A stretch of DNA of 6,285 nt from assembly GCA_031428635.1 (NCBI GenBank), contig JANPPS010000227.1, forward strand, positions 1 to 6,285, read 5' to 3'. The notes beneath the pieces are model-generated. The model saw only the letters and a program-made list of their open reading frames with translations. It ran no database searches and was not told where the DNA came from. The position numbers and the translations under genes were made by a program. Of the stretch, positions 5,380 through 6,285 are shown one piece after another. This DNA comes from JANPPS01 sp031428635. GTDB lineage: Bacteria > Pseudomonadota > Alphaproteobacteria > Acetobacterales > Acetobacteraceae. The stretch's first letter is position 1, and every line of letters begins with the position of its first letter.

Positions 5380-6285
5380 ATGACCCTCTCCCTTTTTGTC
5401 GACCGGCCCGCCTTCCGTCCGCTCACCGCAGGCCGGTTGACGCTGCGCCCGTTCGAGCCGGCGGACGCTGAGCAACTGCACCGGCTCGTCAACGATTGGG
5501 CCGTCGTGCGCATGCTCTCCCGCCTGCCATTCCCATACCCGCGCACGCTGGCCGATGAGTGGATCGGTTCGTCCACGCGTCAGGTCGACGCCGGGACCGG
5601 GTACCCGCTGGCGATCACGCGGGTGGAAGACGGGACCGAGACGCTAATCGGTTGCGCCGAGATTGGGATCGAAGGCAGCGTCGGCGAACTCGGCTACTGG
5701 GTCGGGCGGCGCTACTGGGGTCAAGGGGTTGCGACGGAGGCAGCAGGCCGGCTCGCGCGATGGGCCCTTGCGAACCTGGACCTCGATGGGTTGGCGGCCA
5801 CGGTCGCGACCGACAACCCGGCCAGTGCGGCGGTGCTGGAGCGGATCGGCTTCAAGCGCGCCGGTATTGAGACGAAAGCGTTTTTGGCCCGGGGCGGTGA
5901 GCATAGCGTGATCCGCTTTACCGCCGGGCGCGCAGAGCTGGAGCCGGCCAGCCTGTCGCCGGTCCCCTCCCCGCCCCCCACGCCGACAAGCGACGCGGAG
6001 CCTCGCCCGGCCACACGTCTGGTGCTGGTCGCCGCCTGCGCCCTGATCGACACGGACGGACGGGTGCTACTGGCCCGGCGTCCGGAGGGGCGGAGCATGG
6101 CCGGCCTGTGGGAGTTTCCGGGCGGTAAACTCAACCCCGGTGAGACGCCAGAGGCCGCGTTGATCCGTGAGCTGCGGGAGGAGTTAGGTATCGACGTCGC
6201 CACCAGCTGCCTTGCCGCGTTCGCCTTCGCCAGCCACGCCTACGAGAATTTTCACCTGCTGATGCCGCAGTATCAATGCCGCCGC
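5380..6285 (+). CDS. Fusion protein: GNAT acetyltransferase + MutT-type Nudix hydrolase (3' end outside window)
   Basis: One uninterrupted frame of 302 codons, still open at the window end, encodes two enzymes. Residues 17-185 are a GNAT N-acetyltransferase of the RimJ/RimL type: RLTLRPFEPADA at 19-30, the acetyl-CoA loop R111-Y-W-G-Q-G116, and NPASAAVLERIGFKRAG at 146-162. A Pro/Ser/Thr-rich linker follows (about 186-212). Residues 213-302 start a MutT-like Nudix domain with a complete Nudix box: G249, E255, R263-E-L-R-E-E-L-G-I271. SHAYENFHLLMPQYQCRR matches the MutT family late region, so roughly 40 residues should be missing. MutT enzymes hydrolyse oxidised nucleoside triphosphates such as 8-oxo-dGTP; the GNAT substrate is unknown. 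The start is chosen at ATG 5380, close to the conserved domain. An in-frame ATG at 5311 would add 23 residues; neither has a good ribosome site. The gene is divergent from the RidA cluster. Confidence 0.88.
   Translation, partial: MTLSLFVDRPAFRPLTAGRLTLRPFEPADAEQLHRLVNDWAVVRMLSRLPFPYPRTLADEWIGSSTRQVDAGTGYPLAITRVEDGTETLIGCAEIGIEGSVGELGYWVGRRYWGQGVATEAAGRLARWALANLDLDGLAATVATDNPASAAVLERIGFKRAGIETKAFLARGGEHSVIRFTAGRAELEPASLSPVPSPPPTPTSDAEPRPATRLVLVAACALIDTDGRVLLARRPEGRSMAGLWEFPGGKLNPGETPEAALIRELREELGIDVATSCLAAFAFASHAYENFHLLMPQYQCRR

Noticed and set aside
4864..5481. Extension of the SGNH hydrolase frame upstream to 5481 (584 residues)
   Set aside because: It would run antisense to the GNAT gene and out of frame through the RidA gene. 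The signal peptide starts at ATG 4863, and the added residues are Arg/Gly-rich as in shadow frames.
5721..6203. Minus-strand open frame (160 residues) opposite the GNAT-Nudix gene
   Set aside because: Ser/Arg/Ala-rich shadow; the plus frame carries an intact acetyl-CoA loop and Nudix box.

Overview
The window looks like a chromosomal segment of a high-GC alphaproteobacterium. The best clues are the Nudix tail of an acetyltransferase-MutT fusion, the wording of the metallo-beta-lactamase protein around its GTNTY motif, and the Tad-type pseudopilin genes. A member of the Acetobacterales/Rhodospirillales is my guess from remembered family resemblance; I ran no search. Six genes run on the minus strand and one on the plus strand. 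I see no tRNA, rRNA, CRISPR array, insertion sequence or phage gene.

Left end (1-709, about 52% GC in the lines I counted by hand): two tandem TadE-like pseudopilin genes on the minus strand, joined by an ATGA overlap. The second is cut by the window edge after 15 codons. They should belong to a Tad (Flp) pilus or secretion locus that continues beyond base 1. The gap between fusA and the first pseudopilin gene holds a strong hairpin and a possible extended -10 promoter.

Centre (710-2800): a complete elongation factor G gene read from a GTG start. None of its usual str-operon partners (rpsL, rpsG, tuf) is visible, so it may be a stand-alone or second copy.

Right of centre (2937-5258, clearly GC-richer): a compact minus-strand cluster with the order RidA-like protein, exported SGNH/GDSL-type hydrolase, metallo-beta-lactamase-fold hydrolase. 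The first two genes share one base (TGATG) and the next pair is 10 bases apart, so they are probably co-transcribed. The SGNH protein keeps its GDSL serine but has lost two family-typical active-site residues. That makes it the oddest gene in the window.

Right end (5380-6285): a divergent plus-strand gene encodes an N-terminal GNAT acetyltransferase fused in frame to a C-terminal MutT-like Nudix domain. It is still open at the window end. The 121-base divergent gap before it carries a perfect inverted repeat inside a candidate promoter for the RidA operon.

Most genes belong to recognisable families. I do not see a clearly new multi-gene system. The RidA/SGNH/MBL trio with its degenerate hydrolase is the nearest thing to an undescribed pathway.
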